Part shown: positions 1 to 9,493 of the stretch, piece after piece
Numbering within the stretch: position 1 is the stretch's first letter
How the letters are laid out: each line of letters starts with the position of its first letter
Assembly: GCA_034437035.1 (NCBI GenBank)
Contig: DAOTUI010000082.1
Coordinates: forward strand, 1-46,528
Direction of reading: 5' to 3'
DNA length: 46,528 bases
Origin: CAKZQX01 sp034437035
GTDB taxonomy: Bacteria > Chloroflexota > Chloroflexia > Chloroflexales > Chloroflexaceae
Notes under the pieces: generated by a model
What the model was told of the DNA's origin: nothing
Database searches by the model: none
The model's input: the letters and a program-made list of their open reading frames with translations, nothing else
Made by a program: the position numbers and the translations under genes

Positions 1-146
1 AATGTTTTACACATCACGAAACCGTGTATGCCAAAGTGGGGAAAACGCCCCAAATTTTGTCAGTTTTTCAGCCTCAAGTGGGGTAGAATTTCCATTTAGT
101 GCCCAAAAAAATAAGCGAACGGTGAGTAATATGTATGGTTTCTCAA
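1..146 (+). promoter_or_regulatory. CRISPR leader (putative)
   Basis: This stretch is clearly richer in A+T than the rest of the window and ends exactly where the first CRISPR repeat begins. It has runs such as CAAATTTTGTCAG and CCCAAAAAAATAAG and a -10-like TAGAAT at 84-89, with no convincing -35 at normal spacing. Repeats read on the plus strand end in ATTGAAAC, the usual 5' handle of crRNAs, so transcription should run left to right and the leader should lie here. The window edge cuts the region, so its full length and any upstream cas genes are unknown. Confidence 0.6.
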
Positions 147-1770
147 GTTGCACCCGGCCATCGCGCCGGGTGAGGATTGAAACATCTGTAAAACCAATCA
201 ACCTAACACTGGCACGAGTTGCACCCGGCCATCGCGCCGGGTGAGGATTGAAACGCTCACGGTAGGACGCTGTTGTGTCGATCGCTACCGTTGCACCCGG
301 CCATCGCGCCGGGTGAGGATTGAAACAGACCGTAGCGGCAGGGCGCGGCGTAGCGGTTGCGTTGCACCCGGCCATCGCGCCGGGTGAGGATTGAAACCTC
401 AGGAAGTCCAGTTGGATAATGCGGTTACGTGGCGTTGCACCCGGCCATCGCGCCGGGTGAGGATTGAAACAGACATGGTTTGACAGCGAGTTGCCAGCGG
501 GTACAGTTGCACCCGGCCATCGCGCCGGGTGAGGATTGAAACTCTGGCTGCGATTGCGCGTGAGGTTGGAAAGGACAAAGTTGCACCCGGCCATCGCGCC
601 GGGTGAGGATTGAAACCTTTTGAAGCATGCTGGAGCGGCATGACGCCGGGCGTTGCACCCGGCCATCGCGCCGGGTGAGGATTGAAACCTCGCATTTCCG
701 GCTACCGCCAGCGTCACGACCAGGTTGCACCCGGCCATCGCGCCGGGTGAGGATTGAAACGCATCAGCGGACAGATGCATGCCTTCACAACCCAGGTTGC
801 ACCCGGCCATCGCGCCGGGTGAGGATTGAAACTCAAATTGAGAGCTTTTGGGCGCTGGAGGCGCTCCGGTTGCACCCGGCCATCGCGCCGGGTGAGGATT
901 GAAACGTTTATCGTCTGGAGCCGCTCCGACAGCAACACCGAGTTGCACCCGGCCATCGCGCCGGGTGAGGATTGAAACCAGAAGAGCGATCTGCGTCTGC
1001 TCGTAGCGCGGAGTTGCACCCGGCCATCGCGCCGGGTGAGGATTGAAACGAGTGGCAGGAACCTTGTCCGACGGAGGCTCAAGCGGTTGCACCCGGCCAT
1101 CGCGCCGGGTGAGGATTGAAACGCCCATGCGCGCCAGCGGGCGCGGCAGCAGGCGGAGTTGCACCCGGCCATCGCGCCGGGTGAGGATTGAAACCGCCGG
1201 GGCGCGCGACGACGCGCCCCGGCAACTGCTGTTGCACCCGGCCATCGCGCCGGGTGAGGATTGAAACCAGATCGCCCAACTGCCGGTGACGGTGGGGCAG
1301 TGGTTGCACCCGGCCATCGCGCCGGGTGAGGATTGAAACCAACTGTACGGGAAATACATTGGCATATGTCCCCTGTTGCACCCGGCCATCGCGCCGGGTG
1401 AGGATTGAAACACGAGATTTCCCCTTACCGCAACATCAACACCGTCGTTGCACCCGGCCATCGCGCCGGGTGAGGATTGAAACGGTGAAGATGCGCGTGA
1501 TGGCGCTCATGGTTCGATGTTGCACCCGGCCATCGCGCCGGGTGAGGATTGAAACTGTTTCTGGCGGGTGCATCGGCGCTGTTTCTGGTGTTGCACCCGG
1601 CCATCGCGCCGGGTGAGGATTGAAACTCCTCGGCGAGGGTTGCGGGTTCAACATCTTCGGGGTTGCACCCGGCCATCGCGCCGGGTGAGGATTGAAACAC
1701 CGTATCACCTACGACCTGGCGCGCGCGTAGATGGTTGCACCCGGCCATCGCGCCGGGTGAGGATTGAAAC
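147..1770 (+). CRISPR. CRISPR array, 23 repeats and 22 spacers
   Basis: Twenty-three copies of a 37-bp repeat begin at 147, 218, 290, 361, 434, 506, 580, 652, 724, 796, 869, 942, 1013, 1086, 1158, 1231, 1303, 1375, 1447, 1519, 1590, 1662 and 1734. Spacers are 34-37 bp and all differ. The repeat starts GTTGCACCCGGC and ends GAGGATTGAAAC, with an 8-bp internal stem (CACCCGGC/GCCGGGTG, loop CATCGC). I saw no sequence difference between copies, including the last, so there is no decayed trailing end. The ATTGAAAC handle is common in type I and type III arrays, but subtype cannot be fixed without cas genes, and none lie to the right. Translations of this stretch in any frame are artefacts. Confidence 0.98.
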
Positions 1771-1850
1771 ACGGTAGGACACGGCGCGTTCGCCGCCCCA
1801 GCCCAGAGTAGCATATGCCTGTGCGCGAGCGTATTTGAAAACCACTGCTC

Positions 1851-2726
1851 TCACTCCTCCCCAAACAACCGCTCCAGCGTGCGCGTGGTGATCCCCTGGT
1901 AGAGTTGCCGCAGGGCCGCATCGGTGCCGGCGGGCGCGGTGCCCAGGCGCTTGAACAGCGCGGCATCAACGGTGGGCGCGGCCACCTGGATCGAAATAGT
2001 ATCCAGCTCGGGCGCGGCTGCATAGAAGTCAGCGAGCCGGCTCTCCAGGGGGGCCACCGGTTCGGCGGTGATGAGGGGTTCTGCTTCTTCCGCCCCGCTG
2101 ACGACGGCCCGCCGCGCATGCAGCGCATCCATGATCTGCTCACGGGTGCGACCGCGCATCTGAAAGATCAGGAAGGGATCTTCGTCAAAGCGTTCGCCCA
2201 GCAGGTAGTAGACCGCCGCGATATGCTTGCAGGGGTTGGCCGCATCGGGGCAGGAACACCTGGTGTTGATATCCGCGCGACTCTGCGGCAGCAGGTGGAT
2301 GCCGGCCGCCTGGAATGCCTCCTCGATATCCTGCGGCATCTCCCCGGCCAGCAGGCCGGCGCTAAAGATCGCCTGCTGCGCCATCTGGTCAATCGCCTGC
2401 TCCCACTGGCTATCGCTCAGCGGGGTGATCGCCATCGCAACATTGTAGGGCGTGGCCCGCGAGCCCTGCACTTTTGCCTGCACCTTTCCCGGCTTGATCT
2501 CGATACTCATCACCTGACCCTGACGCGCATAGGTGCGCCCGCGCTGCAATCGATTGCCCCAGCCGAAGGTCTCCAGCACACCGATCCAGCGTTGCGCCCA
2601 CCAGGATTTGCCGAACTGACCACGCTCAGTTTTGGCCCTGATGCCATCCTGAACCGGCCGCGGCCGGGATGGTTCGTACCAGTCGCCATAATCATCCTCA
2701 TAGTAGGAACCGCGACGGCGGGGCAT
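1851..2726 (-). CDS. SWIM zinc-finger domain protein
   Basis: This 291-residue protein has a basic, tyrosine-rich start (MPRRRGSYYEDDYGDWYEP) and a SWIM zinc finger near residues 157-170, seen as CSCPDAANPCKHI, which matches CxC...CxH. SWIM modules bind DNA or protein partners and in bacteria are often encoded beside SNF2-family ATPases, as here. The start is the ATG at 2726, preceded by GAGGAGGAAT inside the end of the upstream helicase gene; only 2 bp separate the two genes, so they should be co-transcribed and translationally coupled. The C-terminal half has no motif I recognise. It is probably an accessory subunit of the helicase, in DNA or RNA metabolism, but no substrate can be read from the sequence. 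Confidence 0.9.
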   Translation of the reverse strand: MPRRRGSYYEDDYGDWYEPSRPRPVQDGIRAKTERGQFGKSWWAQRWIGVLETFGWGNRLQRGRTYARQGQVMSIEIKPGKVQAKVQGSRATPYNVAMAITPLSDSQWEQAIDQMAQQAIFSAGLLAGEMPQDIEEAFQAAGIHLLPQSRADINTRCSCPDAANPCKHIAAVYYLLGERFDEDPFLIFQMRGRTREQIMDALHARRAVVSGAEEAEPLITAEPVAPLESRLADFYAAAPELDTISIQVAAPTVDAALFKRLGTAPAGTDAALRQLYQGITTRTLERLFGEE

Positions 2727-2728
2727 GG

Positions 2729-5700
2729 CTATTCCTCCTCACTTGCAATCGCGTCCTGGCGCAGAGCCACCAGGTCGCGCAACTGATTGGTACTCAGGCT
2801 GGTCAGCCAACTCTCATCACTGCCCAGCACCTGCTCGGCCAGCGTGCGCTTGCTCTCAATCATCTCGTCGATCCGCTCCTCCAGCGTCCCGGTGCAAACA
2901 AACTTGTGTACTTCGACGTTGCGTTGTTGCCCGATGCGGAAGGCCCGGTCGGTCGCCTGATTCTCCACTGCCGGGTTCCACCAGCGGTCAAAGTGAACCA
3001 CATGGTTCGCCGCCGTCAGGTTGAGCCCGGTGCCACCCGCCTTGATCGACAGGATAAAGACGGTGGGCCCACCGGGAGCCTGGAAGCGCCGCACCAACCC
3101 ATCGCGTTCGCGCGCCTTTGTGCCGCCATGCAGGAAGAGTACATCTTCATAGAGACGCTCGCTCAGGTGGAGCCGTAGCATCTCGCCCAGTTCGGCAAAC
3201 TGGGTGAAGATCAGCACCCGGTCGCCGGCGGCATAAATCTCCTCCAGCAGTTCACTCAGACGCGCCAGCTTGCCCGAGCGGTCCGCAAAGGTGCTGCCAT
3301 CCTTGAGAAACTGCGCCGGGTGGTTGCAGACCTGCTTCAGCTTCATCAGCATCGCCAGCACCAGACCCTTACGCTGGATAGCATTCTCCTCGGTATCGGC
3401 GTTTTCGATCTGGGCCAGCGCATCGCGCACAACCGACTCGTAGAGCGTCGCCTGCTCCGGGGTCAGCCGGCAATACTCCTTCTTCTCGATCTTATCCGGC
3501 AGATCGGCGATGATGGTCTTGTCGGTCTTGAGGCGGCGCAGAATAAAGGGGGCGGTAAGCCGGCGCAGGCGCGCGGTAGCGTTTTCGTCGCCGGTACGCT
3601 CAATCGGGCGGGCAAAGTCGCGGCGGAAGGCGGTTTCGTTCCCCAGGTAGCCCGGATTGAGGAAGGCCATAATGCTCCAGAGTTCGGTCAGGCGATTCTC
3701 AACCGGCGTGCCGGTCAGCGCAATGCGGGTGGGCGCGGTCAGCGCGCGAGCGGCCTGAGCCTGCTTGGTGCCGGCATTCTTGATATTCTGCGCCTCGTCC
3801 AGCACCACTGCGCCCCACTCCACGCCGGTCAGCGTATCGCGGTCACGCGCCAGCAGCGGAAAACTGGTCAGCACCAGATCATGCTCCCGTGCGGCCTGGA
3901 CAAACGGGTCGCCCTGGGGCCGGCCAGGCCCCTGATGTATCAGCACGCGCAAGGCGGGCGCGAAGCGCTGCACCTCGCGCTGCCAGTTGCCAATCACCGA
4001 GGTGGGGCAGACCAGCAGCGTGGGAGACGGTTGCGCCTCCTGCTCGCGGTCATGCAGCAGCAGGGAGATCGTCTGAACGGTTTTTCCAAGGCCCATATCG
4101 TCCGCCAGACATGCGCCCAGCCCGAAGCGCTGCAAAAACGCCAGCCAGGAATAGCCGCGCACCTGATAGGGCCGCAGCGTCGCCTGCAATCCATCCGGGG
4201 GCGGCAGTAGATCCAGTTGCTGCGGATTGCTCAGGCCGCGCAACGCTTCACCCAGCCGGCCTTCGGCCTCAACCCCGGCAACCTCAACGCCGGGCGGCAG
4301 CGCCTGCCCATCGCCGCCCAGTCCCAGCCGCAGCGTCTCGATCAGGGACATGCTGCCGGCGCGCTGCTTGAAAAAGCGTAGCGCCTGCTGCATATGCTCC
4401 GGGTCGAGCACCACCCACTGCCCGCGCACCTGCACCAGCGGCATTTTGAGTGCCACCAACCGCTCAAACTCGGCCAGATCCAGCGGTTGATCGCCCAGCG
4501 CCAGTTCCCAGGAGAAGCTAATCATCTTCTCAAAAGAGAGCACGCCCTTCTCATTCGGCGGCGTTTTGACCTGCGCCTTCGCCTGGAGCCGCGCGCCCTT
4601 CCCCTGCAACCAGGCGGGCACCAGCACGCCAAAGCCGCTCTGCTCCAGCAGCGGGGTGGCCTCTTTCAGGAAGGTAAAGGCCTCGGGTGTATCGAGTGTG
4701 GCGCGGTCGGGGGCGGCCTGCCGCAGGCTGTTTTGCAGCGGCGGAAAGAGCCGCGCCGCAAAGCCCAGGCCGGTCAGCAGACGCTCCTGCGGATGCTCAA
4801 AACGGCGGTCCAGGTAGGTAAACGCCGCTCCCCGCTCGCGCCAGATATCTTTGACCGGCACCAGCAGGCTGGGCTCATCGGTGGCCTGGAGCAGGTAGGT
4901 CAGCTCCCAGGGTTGCTCGGCCTCCGCCGGGGGTTCCAGCCGGAAGGTAATGCGGAAAACATCGTCCCCGGCGACCTGACCCTGCCCGGACCAGTCCTGC
5001 CGGCTCTTGTAGAGCGCATCAGCCGCCGGTCCCTTGAGCGGCACAAGCGAGTCTTTGCCCAGCAGGGCCTGGAGCCACTTGCCGCCCGGTGTGGTCGCGG
5101 GCAGCGTGCTGGTCAGCGCCAGTTCGCGCACCGTGCTATCAACGGCCGCCGTCAGGAAATCCCCCAGCAGCGCGCGGGCGGACGGCGCGGCGGCGGGTTC
5201 ATCCACAGCGGCACGGCAGAGCGGCGGCATGCTGCGGGCCAGGGTGCCTATCTTTTGCGCAGTATCCGCCGTGGGCTGTGGCCGCCACACCGCGCGCAAC
5301 TGAAAGCCATCGCGCATCAGCGTGGGCAGTACCTGCTGCCCCGCCAGCACCTCCAGCGCCAGCAGCGTCGCCGTGCGCCAGGCGCGCAGGTCGGCCCCCA
5401 GGTGCCGGGGCTCGGTCAATGCCGGCAGCAGATCGACGGCAATGGTGATCGGCAACGCCAGCCCAACCACCTGCCAGGGCAGCAGTTCGGGCGCTTCGGT
5501 GGGCGCGGTCACGGTGCCGGTTGCCAGCAGTTCCGGCGAGGGAATGGGCATCTTCGCTGTGGCGGGTAGCCAGAAGGTCTGCGGATACTCATAGCTGCCG
5601 GTGTCAATGGCGGCAACCAGGTCGGCGGGCAGCAGTCGCTCCAACAGGCCATAGAGCGTATCCAGCGGCAGTTGAAACGGATGCGGCTTGAGCTTGCGCC

Positions 5701-5797
5701 GCCCGCGGGCAGGGTTACTTTCCGTGGCTTCGCCCCAGAGAAAAAAGAACTGCTTTGCCGGTACCCAGGTGCCATGCAGAATATCATTCATGGACAT
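2729..5797 (-). CDS. SNF2-family DEAD/DEAH-like helicase (ATPase)
   Basis: This 1022-residue protein has an N-terminal half typical of the bacterial SNF2-associated region and a C-terminal Swi2/Snf2 motor. Visible motifs are Walker A in LADDMGLGKTVQT (about residues 560-575), the DEAQ box in VVLDEAQNIKN (about 667), TGTPVENR, and the helicase C-terminal motifs GGTGLNLTAANHVVHFD and QATDRAFRIGQ (about 950). Such enzymes use ATP to translocate on double-stranded DNA and remodel bound proteins; bacterial members (RapA/HepA group and relatives) act in transcription recycling or DNA metabolism. It is the first gene of a two-gene operon with the SWIM protein. The CRISPR array lies just beyond, so a defence link is possible but unproven. 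Length and motifs look complete. Confidence 0.95.
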   Translation of the reverse strand: MSMNDILHGTWVPAKQFFFLWGEATESNPARGRRKLKPHPFQLPLDTLYGLLERLLPADLVAAIDTGSYEYPQTFWLPATAKMPIPSPELLATGTVTAPTEAPELLPWQVVGLALPITIAVDLLPALTEPRHLGADLRAWRTATLLALEVLAGQQVLPTLMRDGFQLRAVWRPQPTADTAQKIGTLARSMPPLCRAAVDEPAAAPSARALLGDFLTAAVDSTVRELALTSTLPATTPGGKWLQALLGKDSLVPLKGPAADALYKSRQDWSGQGQVAGDDVFRITFRLEPPAEAEQPWELTYLLQATDEPSLLVPVKDIWRERGAAFTYLDRRFEHPQERLLTGLGFAARLFPPLQNSLRQAAPDRATLDTPEAFTFLKEATPLLEQSGFGVLVPAWLQGKGARLQAKAQVKTPPNEKGVLSFEKMISFSWELALGDQPLDLAEFERLVALKMPLVQVRGQWVVLDPEHMQQALRFFKQRAGSMSLIETLRLGLGGDGQALPPGVEVAGVEAEGRLGEALRGLSNPQQLDLLPPPDGLQATLRPYQVRGYSWLAFLQRFGLGACLADDMGLGKTVQTISLLLHDREQEAQPSPTLLVCPTSVIGNWQREVQRFAPALRVLIHQGPGRPQGDPFVQAAREHDLVLTSFPLLARDRDTLTGVEWGAVVLDEAQNIKNAGTKQAQAARALTAPTRIALTGTPVENRLTELWSIMAFLNPGYLGNETAFRRDFARPIERTGDENATARLRRLTAPFILRRLKTDKTIIADLPDKIEKKEYCRLTPEQATLYESVVRDALAQIENADTEENAIQRKGLVLAMLMKLKQVCNHPAQFLKDGSTFADRSGKLARLSELLEEIYAAGDRVLIFTQFAELGEMLRLHLSERLYEDVLFLHGGTKARERDGLVRRFQAPGGPTVFILSIKAGGTGLNLTAANHVVHFDRWWNPAVENQATDRAFRIGQQRNVEVHKFVCTGTLEERIDEMIESKRTLAEQVLGSDESWLTSLSTNQLRDLVALRQDAIASEEE

Positions 5798-6019
5798 TTC
5801 CCGCTATTGCTGGACTGGTAGCGCGCGACGCCTGCACTGCCGACACAGTCCTGATAACGGCAGGCAAGTAAAACCATCAGGCAATCATCCCCAGGATCGC
5901 AGCCTGATCATAGCGGAAATAGCGCGGATCGGCAAGATCGGAAGAGGCACCAGGTGTAACGCTGTCCATGCCAGAGGGAACTTTCTGCGTGATCCGCACG
6001 TCTCCCCCATAGTGCCCGA

Positions 6020-6044
6020 CTGCTCCCCGGCATCGCCGGGGCAG
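6020..6044. other. GC-rich hairpin upstream of lipoprotein gene
   Basis: A 7-bp stem CCCCGGC/GCCGGGG with an ATC loop, flanked by CTGC and GCAG that extend the pairing past a bulge. It lies in the roughly 300-bp space (5798-6093) between the divergent helicase and lipoprotein genes. There is no T tract, so it is not a standard terminator. Nothing else in that space looks coding. Confidence 0.4.
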
Positions 6045-6093
6045 CCGGAACACATGCATGATTGCACAGATAGATTGCAGAAAGGATATTCGA

Positions 6094-6456
6094 GTGAATA
6101 GTATCTTCACACGCATGTTTATGATCAGCTTCCTGGCACTGCTCCTGGGAGCCTGTGGACCGGCAGGGAATGCCGGTCCAGTGGAACTGACCGTCGGCGA
6201 AGCGGTGCAGATGCAGGGGACGGTGGTCGATACGGTTGACGATTGTGCGTTTGATGGGATTTGCGCCTATGTCGTCGATACGGACGCGGGCGCGTATAAC
6301 GTCATCTGGTCCGAGGGAATGACGCCGGTTCCATGTCAGGGCGAGATAGACACCGCGATTGCCGTGGGTGACACCGTCGAGTTTAGCGCCGAGGTCCGCA
6401 CAGCCGATAGCGTCTCGGTCTGCCCATCCGCCGACTACTTCGTTCGCAAGAGTTGA
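6094..6456 (+). CDS. small secreted lipoprotein, function unknown
   Basis: A 120-residue protein with a signal peptide and lipobox (FLALLLGAC, then GPAGNAGP), so it should be exported and lipid-anchored at its cysteine. The mature part is acidic, beta-rich in appearance and has three further cysteines after the lipobox (DDCAFDGIC and VPCQG) plus one near the end (SVCPS), possibly disulfide-bonded. The start chosen is GTG at 6094 because AGAAAGGA lies 8 bases upstream; the in-frame ATG at 6058 has no such site. The phrase VGEAVQMQGTVVDTVDDC resembles OB-fold-like stress lipoproteins, but this is only a resemblance. It stands alone, convergent with the nuo operon. Confidence 0.75.
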   Translation: MNSIFTRMFMISFLALLLGACGPAGNAGPVELTVGEAVQMQGTVVDTVDDCAFDGICAYVVDTDAGAYNVIWSEGMTPVPCQGEIDTAIAVGDTVEFSAEVRTADSVSVCPSADYFVRKS

Positions 6457-6463
6457 GGTGACA

Positions 6464-6552
6464 AGAACAAAGAACAGAGAACAAAGAATCACGATCTCTG
6501 TCGCCACAGATATGCAGATTTGTTCTTTGTTCTCTCCTCCTTTGTTCTTTCT
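6464..6552. terminator. AGAAC-rich inverted repeat between convergent genes
   Basis: AGAACAAAGAACAGAGAAC (6464 onward) pairs with GTTCTCTCCTCCTTTGTTCT (ending near 6550), giving a long imperfect stem between the stops of the lipoprotein gene (plus) and nuoN (minus). T-rich right arms and A-rich left arms mean it could end transcription from either side. Similar AGAAC-rich tracts occur at 14175 and 19430. Confidence 0.55.
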
Positions 6553-6554
6553 AC

Positions 6555-7988
6555 TCACTGCAACAACTGTGCTACCCGCTGCGTGATCTCCAGGCCAAAC
6601 GCGGGCAGGATACCCAGCGCAAACGTACCCAGCAGACTCAGCCCGACCGCCAGCGTGTATCCGCTGCCCTCGGCCGGCGTTACCCGGTGCGTCGGCTGCG
6701 CCAGATACATCTCGGCAATCACCGCCACATAGTAGTAGAGCGCCAGCGCCATATTGATCGCCGCAATCACCGCCAGCCAGAGCATCCCGCCCTCGATGAC
6801 CGCCGCCAGCAGGAAGATCTTCCCGGCAAACCCGGCCAGCGGCGGTATCCCCGCCAGCGAGAGCAGCGAGAGCGTCAGCGCCGCCGCCGCGCCCGGCATG
6901 CGCCGCCCCATTCCACGCAGCGCGACAATGGCGTCGCTGCCGGTCGCCCGCTCCAGTTGGGCCACTACTGCGAACGCGCCCAGGTTCATAAAGAGGTAGG
7001 CCGCCAGATAGTAGCCGACGGCGTTGAGCGCCCCTTCAACCTGTCCGGCCACCGCCACGGCAATCAGCACATAGCCCGCCTGCGCAATGCTCGAATAGGC
7101 CAGCAGCCGCTTCAAGTGGGTCTGGCGTAGGGCCACCAGGTTGCCCAGCATCATCGTTGCTACGGCCAGCAGCGCCACCAGCAGCGGCCAGGCCGTCATT
7201 CCCTCCGGCAGTGCCGACAGGATAAAGCGGGCCAGTCCGGCAAACCCGGCAATCTTGGGCACCACCGAGAGAAACCCGGTGATCGGCGCGGTTGCGCCCG
7301 CGTAGACATCCGGAGCCCAGAAGTGAAACGGCACCAGCGTCGCCTCAAATGCGTAGCCCACCAGGATTAGCCCGGCCGCCAGTGCCACCCAGACCGGGTC
7401 AGCCGTCGTCAGCGCCTGCCCGATGGCGCGCAACTCCAGGCTGCCCGTCATGCCATAGAAGAAGGTCAGCCCATAGGCCATAATCGCCAGCGCCGCCGCC
7501 GCATAGATGAAATATTTGATCGTCGCCTCATTCCCGGCCTGATCGCTACGCACCAGGGCCACCAGCAGATATGACGCCAGACTGAGCATCTGCAGGAAGA
7601 GCACGATCAGCCCCAGATCCAGGCTTGAGGCCAGACCCACGCCTCCCAGCGTGGTGAAGATCACGGCCACGGGCGCATGCGCCACCTCCGGCCGATGCCG
7701 AAAGTAGCCCGCAATCAGCAGCAGGGAAATGAGTGCGCCCAGTTGGATCAGGAGCTTGAAGACATTGGCAAACCCATCCACGGCATAGGTGTTGCAAAAC
7801 ACCGCCGTCGGCTGCCAGGGCAGCATGCGCGCCGTCAGGATCAGCGCGGCAATCAGCCCGGACACCGCCAGGTATGCCGGCAGATGCAGCCAGCGCCCGC
7901 GCACAAACCCGGCGATGGGCACCAGGATGATCGCCAGTCCCGCCAGCACCATTTCCGGTACAATGGCCCAGAGATCGAGGCACTCCAT
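6555..7988 (-). CDS. nuoN: NuoN-like complex I membrane subunit (divergent)
   Basis: A 477-residue polytopic membrane protein of the antiporter-like family (proton_antipo_M), the NuoN/ND2 type, normally one of three proton-translocating subunits. Matching motifs include SDQAGNEATIKYFIYAAAA, FYGMTGS, LVPFHFWAPDVYAGATAP and VVPKIAGFAGLARF. Two normally conserved charged residues differ: the transmembrane glutamate of the L-x-L-E-L-L-S-L motif is glutamine here (FLQMLSL, Q133), and the lysine of F-K-x-S-L-V-P-F-H is glutamate (FEATLVPFH, E215). The start is ATG 7988, preceded by GGAGGGTAGTG; a GTG three bases upstream has poor spacing. It is the last gene of the nuo operon, directly after nuoM with a 2-bp gap. 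Confidence 0.93.
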   Translation of the reverse strand: MECLDLWAIVPEMVLAGLAIILVPIAGFVRGRWLHLPAYLAVSGLIAALILTARMLPWQPTAVFCNTYAVDGFANVFKLLIQLGALISLLLIAGYFRHRPEVAHAPVAVIFTTLGGVGLASSLDLGLIVLFLQMLSLASYLLVALVRSDQAGNEATIKYFIYAAAALAIMAYGLTFFYGMTGSLELRAIGQALTTADPVWVALAAGLILVGYAFEATLVPFHFWAPDVYAGATAPITGFLSVVPKIAGFAGLARFILSALPEGMTAWPLLVALLAVATMMLGNLVALRQTHLKRLLAYSSIAQAGYVLIAVAVAGQVEGALNAVGYYLAAYLFMNLGAFAVVAQLERATGSDAIVALRGMGRRMPGAAAALTLSLLSLAGIPPLAGFAGKIFLLAAVIEGGMLWLAVIAAINMALALYYYVAVIAEMYLAQPTHRVTPAEGSGYTLAVGLSLLGTFALGILPAFGLEITQRVAQLLQ

Positions 7989-7990
7989 CA

Positions 7991-9472
7991 CTACCCTCCG
8001 ATCCGCGCCAGCGCCTGCGTGGTGCTATCAATCATCTGGATAACCAGTCCCGGCAGGATGCCAATCAGCAACGTCAATACCGCCAGCGGCACCACCGTCA
8101 CCAGTTCCCGCGCGGTCAGCGGCGTCACCGCGGGCATATTCTCCGGCGGCGCACCCATCACCACCAGGATCAGCATGCGAATATATAGCCCGGTGGTGAC
8201 AATCAGACCCAACAGAGCAATCGCGGCGGCCCAGACACTCACCCCCAGCGTCGCGCCCAGCACCTGAAACTCGGCAATAAAGCCGGACATTCCCGGCAGC
8301 CCCAGCGAGCCGAAGGCCAGCAACCCCAGCAACCCGCTGTAGAGCGGCACCCGCCCCAGCAACCCGCCGAAACGCTCCATTGACCGGGTACCCGCCCGGT
8401 GCTGCAACATCCCGACCAGGAAAAACATCCCGCCGGTCAGCAGGCCATGGCTGACCATCTGGAAGAGCGCGCCATTTAGAGCCAGTTGCCGCACCGCCGG
8501 ATTATCGGAGAGCGCCCAGACTGCGGTGCCCAGCAGCACGTAGCCCATATGGTTGATCGAGGTAAAGGCGACCAGTCGCTTCAGATCATCCTGCCCCAGC
8601 GCCGCCAGCGCGCCATAGACCAGCGAAACCAGCGCCAGCGCCAGCAAGATCCAGCCATACTGCCGCGCCGCCTCGGGCAGGGCCGGCAGCATAATCCGCA
8701 GCAAGCCGTAGCCCCCCAGTTTCAGCAGCAGTCCCGCCAGAATGACACTGCCTTCGGTCGGCGCTTCGACATGCGCATCGGGGAGCCAGTTATGCAGCGG
8801 CACAATCGGCAACTTCACGCCAAAGCCCAGCACCAGCCCGAGCAGGATCAACCCGGCCGCCACCGGCGCGTTTGCCAATGATTGCGCCGCCACGATTGCC
8901 GGCAGCGAAAAGGTGTGTGGCTCGACCGCCAGGTACAACCCCAGGAAGCTCAACAGCATCGCCAGACTCCCGGCGCGGGTGTAGAGGAAGAACTTGATCG
9001 CCGCATAGGAGCGCCGCTCGCTGCCCCAGATGCCGATAATAAAATACATCGGTACCAGGCTGATCTCAAAGAAGACATAGAAGAGCAGCAGATCCTGCGC
9101 CGCAAACGCGCCCAGCAACCCCGTCGCCATCAGCAGGAACATAAAGGCATGCGCCTGCACCCGCTCACGCTCCGGCAGCACATAGACCATCACCAGCGTA
9201 GTCAGCAGCGCCGTCAGGATGAACAGGGGTAACGAGAGTCCATCCAGGCCAATATCGTAGCTTGCGCCGATACCGGGAATCCAGGGGAGCGTCCGCCGCC
9301 ACTGCAACCCGGTCAGGGCCGGATCATAGCCGCCCCAGAGGATCAGCGTTGCCAGCAGCGTCAGCAGGCTGCCCCCCAGCGCCACCCAGCGGACCAGCCC
9401 CGGCCGCCGCTGCGGCAAGACCAGGACCAGCAGCCCGGTGATTAACGGCAAAAATATCGTAAGTGTTAGCAT
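7991..9472 (-). CDS. nuoM: NuoM-like complex I membrane subunit
   Basis: A 493-residue antiporter-like subunit that starts MLTLTIFLPLITGLL, as NuoM proteins do. Expected functional residues are present: glutamate in FFEISLVPMYFIIG, lysine in FGVKLPIVPLHNWLPDAHV, lysine in LLLKLGGYGLLRI and glutamate in GMSGFIAEFQVLG. It should therefore be able to conduct protons in the usual way, unlike its neighbour NuoN. The start is ATG 9472; the reading frame continues upstream only through a dispersed repeat and has no reason to be coding there. A 219-bp gap holding that repeat separates it from nuoL, in contrast with the overlaps and near-contacts elsewhere in the operon. Confidence 0.96.
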   Translation of the reverse strand: MLTLTIFLPLITGLLVLVLPQRRPGLVRWVALGGSLLTLLATLILWGGYDPALTGLQWRRTLPWIPGIGASYDIGLDGLSLPLFILTALLTTLVMVYVLPERERVQAHAFMFLLMATGLLGAFAAQDLLLFYVFFEISLVPMYFIIGIWGSERRSYAAIKFFLYTRAGSLAMLLSFLGLYLAVEPHTFSLPAIVAAQSLANAPVAAGLILLGLVLGFGVKLPIVPLHNWLPDAHVEAPTEGSVILAGLLLKLGGYGLLRIMLPALPEAARQYGWILLALALVSLVYGALAALGQDDLKRLVAFTSINHMGYVLLGTAVWALSDNPAVRQLALNGALFQMVSHGLLTGGMFFLVGMLQHRAGTRSMERFGGLLGRVPLYSGLLGLLAFGSLGLPGMSGFIAEFQVLGATLGVSVWAAAIALLGLIVTTGLYIRMLILVVMGAPPENMPAVTPLTARELVTVVPLAVLTLLIGILPGLVIQMIDSTTQALARIGG

Positions 9473-9493
9473 TCTATCGATCGACTTTCTTTC

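Noticed and set aside
7..1461. Long open frames across the CRISPR array with repeated FNPHPARWPGAT-type sequence
   Set aside because: They are translations of the 37-bp repeat in shifting frames; the array explains them fully.
1771..1800. A 24th partial repeat after 1770
   Set aside because: The sequence after the last repeat has no repeat-like end, and ACGGTAGGAC shared with an early spacer is too short to mean anything.
4394..5569. A plus-strand open frame of about 390 codons
   Set aside because: It is antisense to the SNF2 helicase gene, with biased composition only.
5908..6558. A minus-strand open frame of about 216 codons over the small lipoprotein
   Set aside because: The plus-strand lipoprotein has a lipobox, ribosome site and sensible composition; this frame has none.
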